A stretch of 64,000 nucleotides of DNA from Verrucomicrobiota bacterium (GCA_023431185.1 JAEYXS010000049.1:1-64000); one strand, 5' to 3'. Numbered from the stretch's first letter, positions 53,604 through 63,919 are shown. Numbers and translations: made by a program. Notes: generated by a model not told the origin, from the letters alone.

Positions 53604-55043
53604 ATGAACTGCCAATCCCATCTCTATCGTGGCCAGGATCCGAAGGCCGTCAGCCGCCGCTGGTTCTTGCAGCAGTGTGGCGTCGGCCTCGGCTCCATCG
53701 CGCTGAACCAGATGCTTTCATCGAGCGCCCAGGCGATGAGCAAAGCCGACGCGACGAATCCGTTGGCTGTGCGCGCGCCGCATTACGCCGCGAAAGCCAA
53801 ACGCGTCATCTTCCTCTTCATGGCCGGTGCACCGAGTCACTTGGAATTGTTCGATTACAAGCCGCAACTCGCGAAGTTTGACGGCACCTTGCCGCCTCCC
53901 GAGTTGCTGAAGGGTTATCGTTCGGCGTTCATCAATCCGCAGTCGAAGTTGTTGGGACCGAAATTTAAGTTCGCCAAGTATGGTCGCAGTGGCGCTGAGC
54001 TTTCTGAATTGTTGCCTTACACGGCTAAGATCGCGGATGAGATCGCCATCGTGAAATCCATGGTCACGGATGCGTTCAATCACGCGCCCGGCCAAATCAT
54101 GATGAACACCGGTTCGCAGCAGTTCGGCCGGCCCAGCTTTGGCGCGTGGTCCTGCTATGGTTTGGGCAGCGAGACGAACGACTTGCCTGGCTTCGTGGTG
54201 TTCAGCTCGGGTGATAAAGGCCCGAGCGGTGGCAGCTCGAACTTCGGCAGCGGCTTCCTCCCGAGCGTGTATCAAGGCGTGCAGTTCCGGAACAGCGGCG
54301 AACCGGTCCTCTATCTCAGCAATCCGAAGGGCGTGGATGAATCGCTCCAGCGCGAATCGCTCGATACGTTGAACAAGCTGAACGGCATGCGCCTGAACGT
54401 GACGGGTGATCCGGAGATCGCCACGCGTATCAACTCCTTCGAGATGGCGTATCGCATGCAGGCGAGCGCGCCCGATGTGGTGGACATCTCAAAAGAGCCG
54501 CAGCACATCTTGGACATGTACGGCGCGGAGCCGGGCAAGGCGTCCTTCGCGAACAACTGCCTGCTCGCGCGGCGACTCATCGAGCGCGGCGTGCGGTTCG
54601 TGGAGATCTTCCACGAGGCGTGGGATCAGCACGGCAACTTGGTGAACGGGCTGAAGAAGAATTGCAAAAACACAGATCAGGCGAGCGCGGCACTCGTGAT
54701 GGACCTCAAGCAACGCGGGTTGCTGGAAGATACACTTGTTATCTGGGGCGGTGAATTTGGCCGCACGCCGATGGTGCAGGGCGGCAACGACGGTCGTGAT
54801 CATCACCCGAACGCATTCACGATGTGGATGGCTGGCGGCGGCATCAAACCCGGCATCACGATCGGTGAATCCGATGAACTCGGCTTCAACGCCACGGTGG
54901 ACAAGGTCCACGTGCATGACCTGCATGCGACATTGCTGCATCTCCTCGGTTTCGATCACAAGAAGCTCACCTATCGCTTCCAAGGCCGCGACTTCCGGCT
55001 GACGGATGTGCATGGGGAGATCGTGACGAAGTTGCTGGCGTAG
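53604..55043 (+). CDS. DUF1501 protein with Tat-type signal
   Basis: The 479-residue product is of the DUF1501 family, an alkaline-phosphatase/sulfatase-like fold. The N-terminus has a twin-arginine-type signal (SRRWFLQQCGVGLGSIAL), so it is probably exported folded. Marks are KRVIFLFMAGAPSHLELFDYK, FNHAPGQIMMNTG, WGGEFGRTPM and DHHPNAFTMWMAGGGIKPG, the last two lying where metal ligands sit in the fold. It lacks a sulfatase formylglycine site. Coupling to the PSD1 gene (four bases) is typical, and the two likely work together. Confidence 0.92.
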   Translation: MNCQSHLYRGQDPKAVSRRWFLQQCGVGLGSIALNQMLSSSAQAMSKADATNPLAVRAPHYAAKAKRVIFLFMAGAPSHLELFDYKPQLAKFDGTLPPPELLKGYRSAFINPQSKLLGPKFKFAKYGRSGAELSELLPYTAKIADEIAIVKSMVTDAFNHAPGQIMMNTGSQQFGRPSFGAWSCYGLGSETNDLPGFVVFSSGDKGPSGGSSNFGSGFLPSVYQGVQFRNSGEPVLYLSNPKGVDESLQRESLDTLNKLNGMRLNVTGDPEIATRINSFEMAYRMQASAPDVVDISKEPQHILDMYGAEPGKASFANNCLLARRLIERGVRFVEIFHEAWDQHGNLVNGLKKNCKNTDQASAALVMDLKQRGLLEDTLVIWGGEFGRTPMVQGGNDGRDHHPNAFTMWMAGGGIKPGITIGESDELGFNATVDKVHVHDLHATLLHLLGFDHKKLTYRFQGRDFRLTDVHGEIVTKLLA

Positions 55044-55099
55044 CGCAGGCTTGCTTCATTTCGGGTTTGGTCCAGAGTAGCCGTTCAAGGAACAAGCCC

Positions 55100-56248
55100 A
55101 TGCTTTTTCTCTACGCCATCGTCTGTGGCATTCTGGCTGCCGCGTTGACCTATTGCCTGAACTGGTGGGCCTTGCGCGCCTGGCGGAAAGCAGCCAACGA
55201 GCATTGGACGGAAAGAGCCCGGCTGTTGTTTCCCGCCCGACGGAATTCGTTTTGGCAATTGTTGCTGCTGGGAGCAATTGCCAGCCTGTCCACCTCCGCA
55301 TTTTTTGTTGAGCCTCCACGTTTCGGCATCATCGTCCTGGTATTGACGATGGCCGGTGGTGCTTTGGGCACGTATCCTATGGTGCGGGAAATCAGGCCGG
55401 GAAACTCCTTTCGTGACTGGATCAAAGACATCATCGGTACATGGCTGTTGTTTTCCGGCGTTTCGATCGCGTTGGTGGTGTGCATCATCTTTATGCCGCC
55501 CAAATTCGGACTCGAAGTCTGGTTATATTACTTACTCCTTGTGGGATTTATCTGCTGGTTGCATTGGGGTGGTGCGTTGCTCCCCTTGCGCTAACTCGGC
55601 ATCATTGAACCGGCTCCGGAACAATTGCGTCATCTGGTCGAGCGAGTGTCTTTGCGCATGAATATCCGCGTCAGGCAGACTTGGCTTTGGCATAGCTCGA
55701 TGGCGAATGCGATGGCGTTTCCGGTCACTGGCGATCTGATTTTCACCGGGCGGTTGCTGGAAACCATGCCGACGGAAGAGCAGGAAGCGGTTTGTGCTCA
55801 TGAATTAGGGCATCTATCGGAAAGCCGCGGAATCGCCGCGATACGAATCTTAGGCTCGCTGGCCGCCACTCCGGTGGCGCTCCTCACACCCACGCTGTCA
55901 ACTTACCGATTGCCGGGAATTGCAGTCCTGCTGTGCCTGATGGTTGTGTTGATCAAGCTGTCCCAGGTGGTTGCCCGAAAAATGGAAGTGCGGGCGGATA
56001 CTGCCGCCACCCAACATTCTTCCGGCGTGATTTACGCTCGCGCCTTGGAACGGCTCTATGAGATCAACCAGATGCCAGCGGTGATGCCGGGCAATAATCA
56101 GGTCCACCCCCATCTGTATGACCGGATGCTGGCGGCTGGTATCACGCCAGCGTATGGGCGTCCTAAAGCCCCGGTCAAATTAACGGAAGGGTTGGTTCTC
56201 CTGCTGGTCTTGCTGGTGGTAACAGTGATGAATCTCTACCTGCCTTGA
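55100..56248 (+). pseudogene. M48 family metalloprotease gene interrupted by one ochre codon
   Basis: Two open segments lie in one frame, divided only by TAA at 55592-55594. The first (from ATG 55100, with AAGGA about eight bases before it) codes for an N-terminal membrane region of about five helices. After the stop the frame reads on as LGIIEPAPEQLRHLVERV and then the M48 peptidase domain: SSMANAMAFPVTGDLIFTGRLL, the zinc motif HELGH (55799-55813), further membrane helices, and the third-ligand region MEVRADTAA. Joined, the product would be about 382 residues. If the break is real, the downstream half could be made only from a weak start (TTG 55625 or the ATG at 55658), without its N-terminal anchor. 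Confidence 0.82.
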
Positions 56249-56396
56249 GGGGCTTGGCAATACAAGTGAATCACTCACCACAAAAATGACCGTCAGCTTC
56301 TTCGGCCCATGCGTGCCGAGGACAGGGATGCGCGCGAAGCGGCGGTGAGGATGCGGCTGCCGGTCTGCACTGGAATTCCGCCAGATTCCGGCCATA

Positions 56397-58133
56397 GTGC
56401 CGGGCGTGAGCGACGAACTAGCGGAACTGAAGGCACGTTACGAACGACTTCGCCTGTTGTATCAGGTCAGCAATGTCATCCACTCTACGCTCGATTCCCA
56501 AGAGGCGCTCGAGCGTATCATCCGGGAGGCCGTGCGTATCATGCGGGCATCCAGCGGTTCGGTGGTGTTGCTGAATCCGCACACCGGATTCCTCGAGATC
56601 CAGGCGGCGAACGGGTTGCCCGCCAATGCCAAATCGCTCCGTCTCCGCGTAGGTGAAGGCATCACCGGCTGGGTGGCGCGCACCGGCAAGGCGGCGCGCG
56701 TGGGCAAAGTGGAGGAAGATCCGCGCTACGTGATGGTCCGCAAACACATCGAGTCCGAGCTGGCGGTGCCGCTGGTGGTGGAAGGCGAGATCCGCGGCGT
56801 CTTGAACGTGGACTCAGACCGGCAGGATGCCTTCAGCGCGGATGACCAGAGCTTGCTGGAAGAACTCGCGCTCCAGGCCGCCAAGGTGATCCACAACACC
56901 TGGCTCTACGAACAGCTTCGTCTCAAGGCACGCCTGTTCGAGACGCTGGCCAGCGTCGGCCAGACCATCAGTTCCACGTTGAATCTGAATGACGCGCTCA
57001 CCGTCATCACGCGCGAGGCCTGCCAGTTGATGGAGACAAAGATGTGCTCGCTGCACATGCTGGATGAGACGGGCAACTGGCTGGAGCTGCGCGCCAGTTT
57101 CGGGGCAGGCAAGCTGTATGTGAACCGGCCGCCACTCAGCTTGCAGGAAAGCCTCATCGGCATCGTGGTGCGGCGCAAGAAGGCGTTGCAGATCGAGAAC
57201 GTGCAGACGTCCTCCCGTTACCAGAACGTCGAGACGGCACGGCGGGAGGGGCTGGTTTCATTGCTGAGTGTGCCGTTGCTGTTCGGCCACCAGGCCATCG
57301 GCGCGCTGAATGTCTATACGGAGGAGCTGCATAATTTTTCCAACGAGGAGATTCGCATCCTCTCGGCGCTGGCGGAGCTGTCGGCCATCGCCATCGAGAA
57401 GGCGCGGCTCTATGAGCGCATCGTGGATGTGGAGGAGCAGTTACGCCAGACGGAGAAGCTCTCGGCACTCGGTCTGCTGGCGGCGGAGGTGGCGCATGAG
57501 ATCCGCAATCCGCTCACGGTTCTGAAGATGCTCTATCATTCATTGGATCTGCGTTTCGAGTCCACCGATCCCCGCGCGACGGATGTGCGCATCATGGGCG
57601 AGAAGATGGATCACATGAACAAGATCGTGGAGCAGGTCCTCGACTTCGCACGGAACACGGAACCGACCCTGACGGAAGTGAACGTGAACCAGCTCATCGA
57701 CGATCTCGGCCTGCTTACCCGGCACAAGCTGAAGAACCAGAGCATCGAGTGGGTCCGCAAGCTGGACCCGCATCTGCCAGTGGTCATGGCCGACCCGACG
57801 CAACTGGAGCAGGCCTTCCTGAATCTTACCCTCAATGCCGTGGAAGCCATGCCCGAAGGCGGGCGGCTCACCATCGTGTCCCGCACCATCTATCTGCCGC
57901 GCCGTTCGCCGACGCCCACGCATGTGGTCATTGATTTCAAGGACACGGGTTCCGGCATGACGAATGAGCAGCGCAAGCGGGCGTTCACTTCCTTGCTGAA
58001 CACGACGAAGGGCAAGGGCACGGGTCTGGGCCTGATGATCGTTCGGCGCGTGGCGGAGACGCATCGGGGGACGGTGCGCATCCGTTCAAGGATGGGCAAG
58101 GGAACGACGATGAGCATTATCCTGCCGCTGTAA
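56397..58133 (+). CDS. Sensor histidine kinase with two GAF domains
   Basis: The 578-residue kinase has no membrane segment and should be cytoplasmic. GAF 1 covers about residues 20-165 (GEGITGWVARTGKAARVG), GAF 2 about 190-345 (SLIGIVVRRKKALQIENV). The dimerisation domain carries His367 in AAEVAHEIRNPLTVLK, and the ATPase domain has LNLTLNAVEAMPEGG (N box), DTGSGM (G1) and GKGTGLGLMIVRRVAETH (G2). No response regulator lies adjacent. GTG 56397 is the first start; GTG 56406 is equally possible. The signal sensed is unknown. Confidence 0.9.
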   Translation: MPGVSDELAELKARYERLRLLYQVSNVIHSTLDSQEALERIIREAVRIMRASSGSVVLLNPHTGFLEIQAANGLPANAKSLRLRVGEGITGWVARTGKAARVGKVEEDPRYVMVRKHIESELAVPLVVEGEIRGVLNVDSDRQDAFSADDQSLLEELALQAAKVIHNTWLYEQLRLKARLFETLASVGQTISSTLNLNDALTVITREACQLMETKMCSLHMLDETGNWLELRASFGAGKLYVNRPPLSLQESLIGIVVRRKKALQIENVQTSSRYQNVETARREGLVSLLSVPLLFGHQAIGALNVYTEELHNFSNEEIRILSALAELSAIAIEKARLYERIVDVEEQLRQTEKLSALGLLAAEVAHEIRNPLTVLKMLYHSLDLRFESTDPRATDVRIMGEKMDHMNKIVEQVLDFARNTEPTLTEVNVNQLIDDLGLLTRHKLKNQSIEWVRKLDPHLPVVMADPTQLEQAFLNLTLNAVEAMPEGGRLTIVSRTIYLPRRSPTPTHVVIDFKDTGSGMTNEQRKRAFTSLLNTTKGKGTGLGLMIVRRVAETHRGTVRIRSRMGKGTTMSIILPL

Positions 58134-58181
58134 TGAGAGCTTGTTTTGGGTATGGAAGAGGCATAAAAGGAGCTGATTCCA

Positions 58182-59678
58182 ATGAAAACGAGCAGCCTGC
58201 AATCTTTTCTGGTTATCCTCCTTTATGTTGGTGGTCCCCTGTGGGACTTGGCTCATGCTGCCGAGTTGCCACTGCACGCCAAGCCGAAGGCCGAGGAGAA
58301 GCAGAGTCTGGCGTTTCAATGGTTGGACATCGCCGAGGAAGCCACGGCGCGGGAAGTGGATCGCAATGCCGCACGACCCACGGTCATTTCCCGCACGCTG
58401 GCAGTTTGGGCGACGGCGATGTTCGACGCCTGGGGGGCTTATGATGAGAAGGCTGTCGGTTCGCGATTGGGCGGCAGCTTGCGGCGGCCCGTGGGAGAGC
58501 GGACCCAGGCCAACAAGGAAAAGGCCATCAGCTATGCCTCGTACCACTCCCTGCTGTATGTGTACCCGGAGGACAAGGCGTATCTGGAGGAGCAGATGCG
58601 CAAGCTGGGTTACGATCCAGCGTTGCGTTCAACGGATCCGCAGAAGCCGGAGGGCATTGGTTATCTGGCGGCGCAGGCAGTGATCGATTACCGCCGCCGT
58701 GACGGAGCGAACCAGCATGGCGACGAGCCGGGCGGCAACGGCAAACCGTATGCGGATTACACGTATTACCAACCGGTCAATCCGCCGGACAAGATCATCG
58801 ATCCAGACCGCTGGCAGCCCATCACCTTCACCTTGCCGGACGGGCGCAAGGTCACGCCGGGATTCTTGACGCCGTTTTGGTACCGTGTGAAGCCCTTCGC
58901 GTTGGAGAATCCCGCGCAGTTCCGGCCCGGTCCGCCGCCCAAGACGACGACGGATGACCGGGAGCTTAAGCGGCAGACGGAGGCGGTGCTGAAGTATAAC
59001 CGCAGCCTGACCCCGGAGCAGAAGGCGGTAGTGGAGTTCATGCGGGACGGGCCGCGTTCCACCGGGCAGAGCGGGCACTGGCTGCGCTTCGCGCAGGATG
59101 TCTCGCGCCGGGACAAGCACACTTTGGATCAGGATGTGAAGCTGTATTTCGTCATCGCGAACGTCGCGATGGATGCCTTCATCTCCTGCTGGGAGACGAA
59201 GCGGTATTATGATTCTTCGCGGCCATGGACGCTGGTGCGCCATTATTACCAGGGGCAGCGGGTGATCGGCTGGGCGGGGCCGGACGGCGGGACGAAGGAG
59301 ATGCCGGCGGAGGAATGGCATCCGTATTCACCGGCATCATTCATCACGCCGCCGTTTCCGGGATACACGAGCGGGCATGCGACGGTGAGCGGTGCATGTG
59401 CCAAGGCGCTGGAGCTGTTCACGGGCAGTGACAAGTTCGGGTTCATGGAGCGCCGCCGACATTGTGAATTGACGGAAAAAGTGGCCGGACACGAGGTGGG
59501 GCTGGATTTGCCGACGTTCTCGGCGACCGCGGAGATGGCGGCCCTTTCCCGCGCGATGGGCGGCTACCATATCCCGGTGGACAATGATGTGGGCTTGAAG
59601 GTGGGCCGGGACATCGCCACCTGGTCCTGGCCGAAATATCAGGAATATTTCAACGGCACGGCGAAGGTGCGGCCTTAG
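58182..59678 (+). CDS. Secreted vanadium-haloperoxidase-like PAP2 protein
   Basis: The 498-residue product has a signal peptide (SFLVILLYVGGPLWDLAHA) and an all-helical body like vanadium-dependent haloperoxidases. The binding motifs of the PAP2/haloperoxidase superfamily are visible: FPGYTSGHATVSGA with His399 and SRAMGGYHIPVDND with His463. A lysine/arginine motif in the first part, KRYYDSSRPWTLVRHYY, probably supplies the anion-binding KxxxxxxRP-type residues. Whether it is a haloperoxidase or a phosphatase cannot be settled by reading. It starts 48 bases after the kinase gene. Confidence 0.85.
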   Translation: MKTSSLQSFLVILLYVGGPLWDLAHAAELPLHAKPKAEEKQSLAFQWLDIAEEATAREVDRNAARPTVISRTLAVWATAMFDAWGAYDEKAVGSRLGGSLRRPVGERTQANKEKAISYASYHSLLYVYPEDKAYLEEQMRKLGYDPALRSTDPQKPEGIGYLAAQAVIDYRRRDGANQHGDEPGGNGKPYADYTYYQPVNPPDKIIDPDRWQPITFTLPDGRKVTPGFLTPFWYRVKPFALENPAQFRPGPPPKTTTDDRELKRQTEAVLKYNRSLTPEQKAVVEFMRDGPRSTGQSGHWLRFAQDVSRRDKHTLDQDVKLYFVIANVAMDAFISCWETKRYYDSSRPWTLVRHYYQGQRVIGWAGPDGGTKEMPAEEWHPYSPASFITPPFPGYTSGHATVSGACAKALELFTGSDKFGFMERRRHCELTEKVAGHEVGLDLPTFSATAEMAALSRAMGGYHIPVDNDVGLKVGRDIATWSWPKYQEYFNGTAKVRP

Positions 59679-59689
59679 CCGGCTGCGCT

Positions 59690-60679
59690 TCAGGCGCGAC
59701 CACCTGGTTCGAGATCTTTGGCGCGGATCTCGGAGAGGGCGCCGTCTTCACTGCGGCCGACGACGAGGGCGCGCATCGTGGGGCGTAGCGCGGAGAACTT
59801 TTCCCATTCAGTCAAACCACCGACGAGCAAGGCGGTGGAGAGGGCATCGGTCTCGGTGGCGGAGGGCAGCACGCAAGCGGACATGAGAGCGCCATCCATG
59901 GGTTCACCCAGGCGCGGGTCGATGACGTGGCCGTAAGTGCGGCCTTGGGCGGAGAAAGATTTACCCCAGACAGCGGAGAGGGAGAGGGATTCATCACGGA
60001 GTTCCACGGTGGCCAAGGGCGTAAAACGCTGGCGGATGGGCGCGGAGGATGTGGTGAGGAAGCGGGCACCTTCCGTCTGCGGATCGGCGAGGGCCACATT
60101 CCATGCTGGTGCATCGTGCGGGTGGCCGAGGGCGCAGATGGTGCTGGTGCCACCGTGCAGGAGGGCACTGGTCACGCCAGCTTCACGGAGGATGTCAGCG
60201 GCTTCATCGAGGGCGTAGCCTTTGCCGAGGGAGCCGAGGTCGAGCATCAGATCAGGCACGGCGAAGCGAACGGTGAAGTTGCGCGAATCTAATTCCAGGT
60301 GTTGCCAGCCGGTGCAGGCGCGGGCGGCGGCGAGTTCTTCCGGTGAAGGGATACGGCCTTCTTTTTGCATGAGGCCCCAGCAGCGCAGCAAGGGGGCCAC
60401 GGTGATGTCGAAGGCACCCCCGGTCTCGGCGGAGAGCTGGCGGGCGCGCTGGAGCAATCGGAAGAGACGCGGTTCCACGCGTACGGGTTCGTGCGCGGCA
60501 CGGGCATTGAGCTGGCTGAGTTCGCTGCCGGGGCGGTAGATGCTGAGCTGGCTTTCGAGCCGTTCTATCTCACGGATGGCCTCCTCGCCGGCAGCGCGCA
60601 GGGCGATGGGGTCCGCCCCTTGCAACACGAATTCAAATCGTGTGGCCATGGCGTGACAGGCTAGGGCGAGGGTGTGCAT
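59690..60679 (-). CDS. apbE: FAD:protein FMN transferase ApbE
   Basis: The 329-residue enzyme attaches FMN from FAD to threonine or serine residues of flavoproteins such as NQR and RNF subunits. Visible marks are MATRFEFVLQG, EIERLESQLSIYRPGSELSQLN, the active region LDLGSLGKGYALDEAADIL, and SALLHGGTSTICALG. The frame starts at 60679 (MHTLALACHAMATRF); the ATG at 60649 gives a more usual cytoplasmic start, and no clear signal peptide or lipobox is seen. No target flavoprotein is in the window. Confidence 0.92.
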   Translation of the reverse strand: MHTLALACHAMATRFEFVLQGADPIALRAAGEEAIREIERLESQLSIYRPGSELSQLNARAAHEPVRVEPRLFRLLQRARQLSAETGGAFDITVAPLLRCWGLMQKEGRIPSPEELAAARACTGWQHLELDSRNFTVRFAVPDLMLDLGSLGKGYALDEAADILREAGVTSALLHGGTSTICALGHPHDAPAWNVALADPQTEGARFLTTSSAPIRQRFTPLATVELRDESLSLSAVWGKSFSAQGRTYGHVIDPRLGEPMDGALMSACVLPSATETDALSTALLVGGLTEWEKFSALRPTMRALVVGRSEDGALSEIRAKDLEPGGRA

Positions 60680-60749
60680 CGGAACGAGAGGAGCAGCCGA
60701 CGGCTTAGCTCGTCAGCCAGCCCAGCGGCAATTGATCCCAGCCGGCGGC

Positions 60750-62138
60750 TTACTTCTTCAATATCTCTTTCAACACGCGGCCTTCCACGTTCTTCATCTC
60801 CAGGCCCAGCACGGCGGCCATGGTCGGGGCCACGTCCACGTTGCGGATCTCTTTCAGCGTCACACCCGGCTTGATACCGGCGCCCCAGGCGACAAAGCTC
60901 GCATACATCAGCGGGTGCTTCGGGTGATATCCATGCGTGCCTTTCACGCCGCCGGAGGGCGTGATGAGATCTTTCGGCGCAGCACTGTCGGAGAAGGCGT
61001 AGCCATCCGCCGCGCTGATCATCAGGTCCGGTGTGCGCGGGTCCTGAGCGGGCAGCACATGGCCCACGGAGGCGAAATCCTTGGGTTCCAGCACGACTTC
61101 CACGCCTTCGGCCGCTTTCAGTTTCGGCACCAGTAGCTTGATGATGGCTTCTTTATTCGCTTCATCGCGGATGTAGAGGAAGCCGCCGCCGCCCTGGCTC
61201 AGGAAATGCACTTTGCTGTCCACGATCTTAGTGCCGGCCACGGTGACGAGCCCTTCTTTTTGGAGGAGCACATTCACGTTGATGTTGTTCGTGTAGCTGA
61301 TGAAGCCGTGATCCGACGTGACAAAGAAAGTGGTGCGATCGGCAAGACCCGCGGCTTTCACCGCTTCCACCAGTTCTCTGATGCGGTTGTCGGAATCGTT
61401 GCACGCCCAATAGGCTTCGGGGCTGTTGCGGCCGTTGCTGTGCTCGAAGGAATCCACGGACACCAGGTGGATGGCCAGCACGTTCGGTTTGTGCGTAGTG
61501 AGGATATGTTCGGCGATGCGGGTGTACATCCAGTCACGCTGCGGCTTGCCGGCATTGCCCGCCTTGCACCATTCCATCTGCTTCTCGATGGGGATGCCCT
61601 TGGCGCGCAGTTCGGCCAGCAGTGAGGGGGTGCTGTATTTCTCGAACAACGCCTGCTCGAACACATCCGGCACCTGCCAGTCGAGGTGCTTCGCGTTGCG
61701 GCTCGCGGGCCAGATGACACCCGCTGTCTTCAAGCCCGCCAGATGCGCCACATCATAGATGGTGGGCACCTTCACAATCTCTTCCTTGTCGAAGAGCGGG
61801 TCGGGGATGAGCGGGACGTTCTTGTTCTCCTTGCGGTCGTAGTAGTTGTTGCCGATGACGCCATGGCGCCCGGCATGCACCCCGGTGACGAGGGTGGTGT
61901 GGTTCGGCCATGTTACGGTGGGGAAGGAGGCTTCCATGCGTTCCGCGCGGGCACCGTTCTCGGCCATCCAGCGGATGGTGGGGATGTGCGCCTTCGGGTC
62001 GTTATGATAATAGGACGCGAGGCCATCCACGCTGATGAGGATGACCGTCGGGGCCGGTTGCGCGGCACACAACAAAGCGGGAGCCAGGGCAAACATACCG
62101 AGGACAAGTGCGCCAAAGCGCCGGAGGGCATTCTTCAT
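60750..62138 (-). CDS. Secreted alkaline-phosphatase-family phosphodiesterase
   Basis: The 462-residue product has a signal peptide (FGALVLGMFALAPALLCAA) and the nucleotide pyrophosphatase/phosphodiesterase fold. Metal and nucleophile sites can be followed: VILISVDGL (Asp), FPTVTWPNHTTLVTG (catalytic Thr), VSVDSFEH, VTSDHGF (Asp-His) and HGYHP near the end. Natural substrates may be phosphodiesters of nucleotides or lipids. It lies 70 bases upstream of apbE on the same strand, so the two may be cotranscribed, and is divergent from pgi. Confidence 0.9.
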   Translation of the reverse strand: MKNALRRFGALVLGMFALAPALLCAAQPAPTVILISVDGLASYYHNDPKAHIPTIRWMAENGARAERMEASFPTVTWPNHTTLVTGVHAGRHGVIGNNYYDRKENKNVPLIPDPLFDKEEIVKVPTIYDVAHLAGLKTAGVIWPASRNAKHLDWQVPDVFEQALFEKYSTPSLLAELRAKGIPIEKQMEWCKAGNAGKPQRDWMYTRIAEHILTTHKPNVLAIHLVSVDSFEHSNGRNSPEAYWACNDSDNRIRELVEAVKAAGLADRTTFFVTSDHGFISYTNNINVNVLLQKEGLVTVAGTKIVDSKVHFLSQGGGGFLYIRDEANKEAIIKLLVPKLKAAEGVEVVLEPKDFASVGHVLPAQDPRTPDLMISAADGYAFSDSAAPKDLITPSGGVKGTHGYHPKHPLMYASFVAWGAGIKPGVTLKEIRNVDVAPTMAAVLGLEMKNVEGRVLKEILKK

Positions 62139-62307
62139 AGATTTCAGGCAAAGCGGCGAGGCCGCTGTAAAGTTATCTGGTTTGGACGAAGTTTAGCGGA
62201 GTTCCTTCAATCCGGGCAAGCAGCCTTCAAAGAATTCATGGTTTCCGTGAAAACTTCGTTGTTTCGTCCCGGCGGGCATGCGCGTATGCTCCATGTCACT
62301 TATCGCT

Positions 62308-63903
62308 ATGAACAAGACGAATGAGCAGCTTTGGCAGCGTTTTCAGGAGCACTACACGGAGTTTCCGGGCATCGGTCTTGCGCTCGATCTCAGCCGGATG
62401 AATTTCCCGGACGATTATTTCACCAAGATGGCCGGTCCCATCCAGAATGCCTTCAAGGCGATGGCGGAACTGGAAAAGGGTGCGATCGCCAATCCGGACG
62501 AGAAACGCATGGTGGGCCATTACTGGCTGCGCAACTCGGATCTCGCACCCACACCGGAGCTGAAGAAGGAGATCGATGACACGCTGAAGGCCGTGAAGGA
62601 TTTCGCGGGCGCGGTGCATCGCGGCGAATCACGCGGCGCGAACGGACCGTTCAAGAACGTGCTCATCATCGGCATCGGCGGGTCGGCGCTCGGACCGCAA
62701 TTCGTAGCCAATGCCCTCAGCCAGCCGAAGACGGACAAGCTGCGTCCCTACTTCTTCGACAACACGGACCCGGACGGCATCGACAAGGTGCTCGCCCAAC
62801 TCGACGGGCAACTGGGGCAGACGCTGGTGGTCGTCATCTCCAAATCCGGCGGCACGAAGGAGACGCGCAATGGCATGTCCGAAGCCCGCGCGGCTTACAC
62901 GCGAGCCGGGTTGAAGTTTGAAGACCATGCTGTGGCCGTTACCGGTGTTGGTTCGGAACTCGATAAGGTCGCCTCGAATGGTTACTGGCTGCGCCGTTTC
63001 CCGATGTGGGACTGGGTTGGTGGCCGCACGAGCGAACTCTCCGCCGTGGGTCTGTTGCCCGCCGCGTTGCAAGGGCTCGATATCGATGGCCTGCTCGCGG
63101 GTGCCAAGGCGTGCGACAGCGTGACGCGCTCCAACGACGTGAAGGCGAATCCTTCCGCGCAGCTCGCGCTGATCTGGAAATACATCGACAACGGCGCAGC
63201 CACGAAGGACATGGTGATCCTGCCGTACAAGGATCGTCTGGAGCTGTTCTCGAAATATCTGCAACAGCTCATCATGGAATCGCTCGGCAAGGAGCATGAC
63301 CTGAAAGGCAAGGTGGTGAACCAGGGCATCGCGGTGTACGGCAACAAGGGTTCCACCGACCAGCACGCATATGTGCAGCAGTTGCGCGATGGCCGGCACA
63401 ATTTCTTCGTGACCTTCGTGCAAGTGCAGAAGGATCGCGATGGGCAATCGCTCTTCGTGGAACCGAACGTGACCTCGGGCGATTATCTGCAAGGCTTCCT
63501 GCTCGGCACGCGCACGGCGCTCTTCGAGAAGGATCGCGAATCTCTCACCATCACGGTGAAAGATTGCACGGCGTTCAGCGTGGGCGTGCTCATCGCGCTC
63601 TATGAACGCGCAGTCGGCTACTACGCCACGCTGGCAAATATCAATGCGTATCACCAGCCGGGCGTGGAATCCGGCAAGAAGGCCGCGACCGCCGTGCTGA
63701 ACATCCAGACGAAGCTGATCCAATACTTCATGGACAACCGCGGCAAGGGTTTCACGGCGGCGCAGCTCGCGGAAGGCATCGGCGCGAAGAACGACATCGA
63801 GACGGTGTTCCACATCGTGGAACATCTGGCGGCGAATCCCGAGCGGAGCATCCGCAAGACAGCGGGAGGCACGGCCTTCACAGCGACGTATAGTCTGGCG
63901 TAA
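62308..63903 (+). CDS. pgi: Glucose-6-phosphate isomerase
   Basis: The 531-residue enzyme interconverts glucose-6-phosphate and fructose-6-phosphate. Sugar-isomerase motifs are GIGGSALGPQFVANAL, DNTDPDGIDKVL, VVISKSGGTKETRNGM and WDWVGGRTSELSAVG; the second half has GIAVYGNKGSTDQHAYVQQL with the base histidine and glutamine. MNKTNEQLWQRF at 62308 is chosen over in-frame starts at 62278 and 62293. A strong terminator follows at 63958. Confidence 0.96.
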   Translation: MNKTNEQLWQRFQEHYTEFPGIGLALDLSRMNFPDDYFTKMAGPIQNAFKAMAELEKGAIANPDEKRMVGHYWLRNSDLAPTPELKKEIDDTLKAVKDFAGAVHRGESRGANGPFKNVLIIGIGGSALGPQFVANALSQPKTDKLRPYFFDNTDPDGIDKVLAQLDGQLGQTLVVVISKSGGTKETRNGMSEARAAYTRAGLKFEDHAVAVTGVGSELDKVASNGYWLRRFPMWDWVGGRTSELSAVGLLPAALQGLDIDGLLAGAKACDSVTRSNDVKANPSAQLALIWKYIDNGAATKDMVILPYKDRLELFSKYLQQLIMESLGKEHDLKGKVVNQGIAVYGNKGSTDQHAYVQQLRDGRHNFFVTFVQVQKDRDGQSLFVEPNVTSGDYLQGFLLGTRTALFEKDRESLTITVKDCTAFSVGVLIALYERAVGYYATLANINAYHQPGVESGKKAATAVLNIQTKLIQYFMDNRGKGFTAAQLAEGIGAKNDIETVFHIVEHLAANPERSIRKTAGGTAFTATYSLA

Positions 63904-63919
63904 GGCAAGGCGGGGGAAG

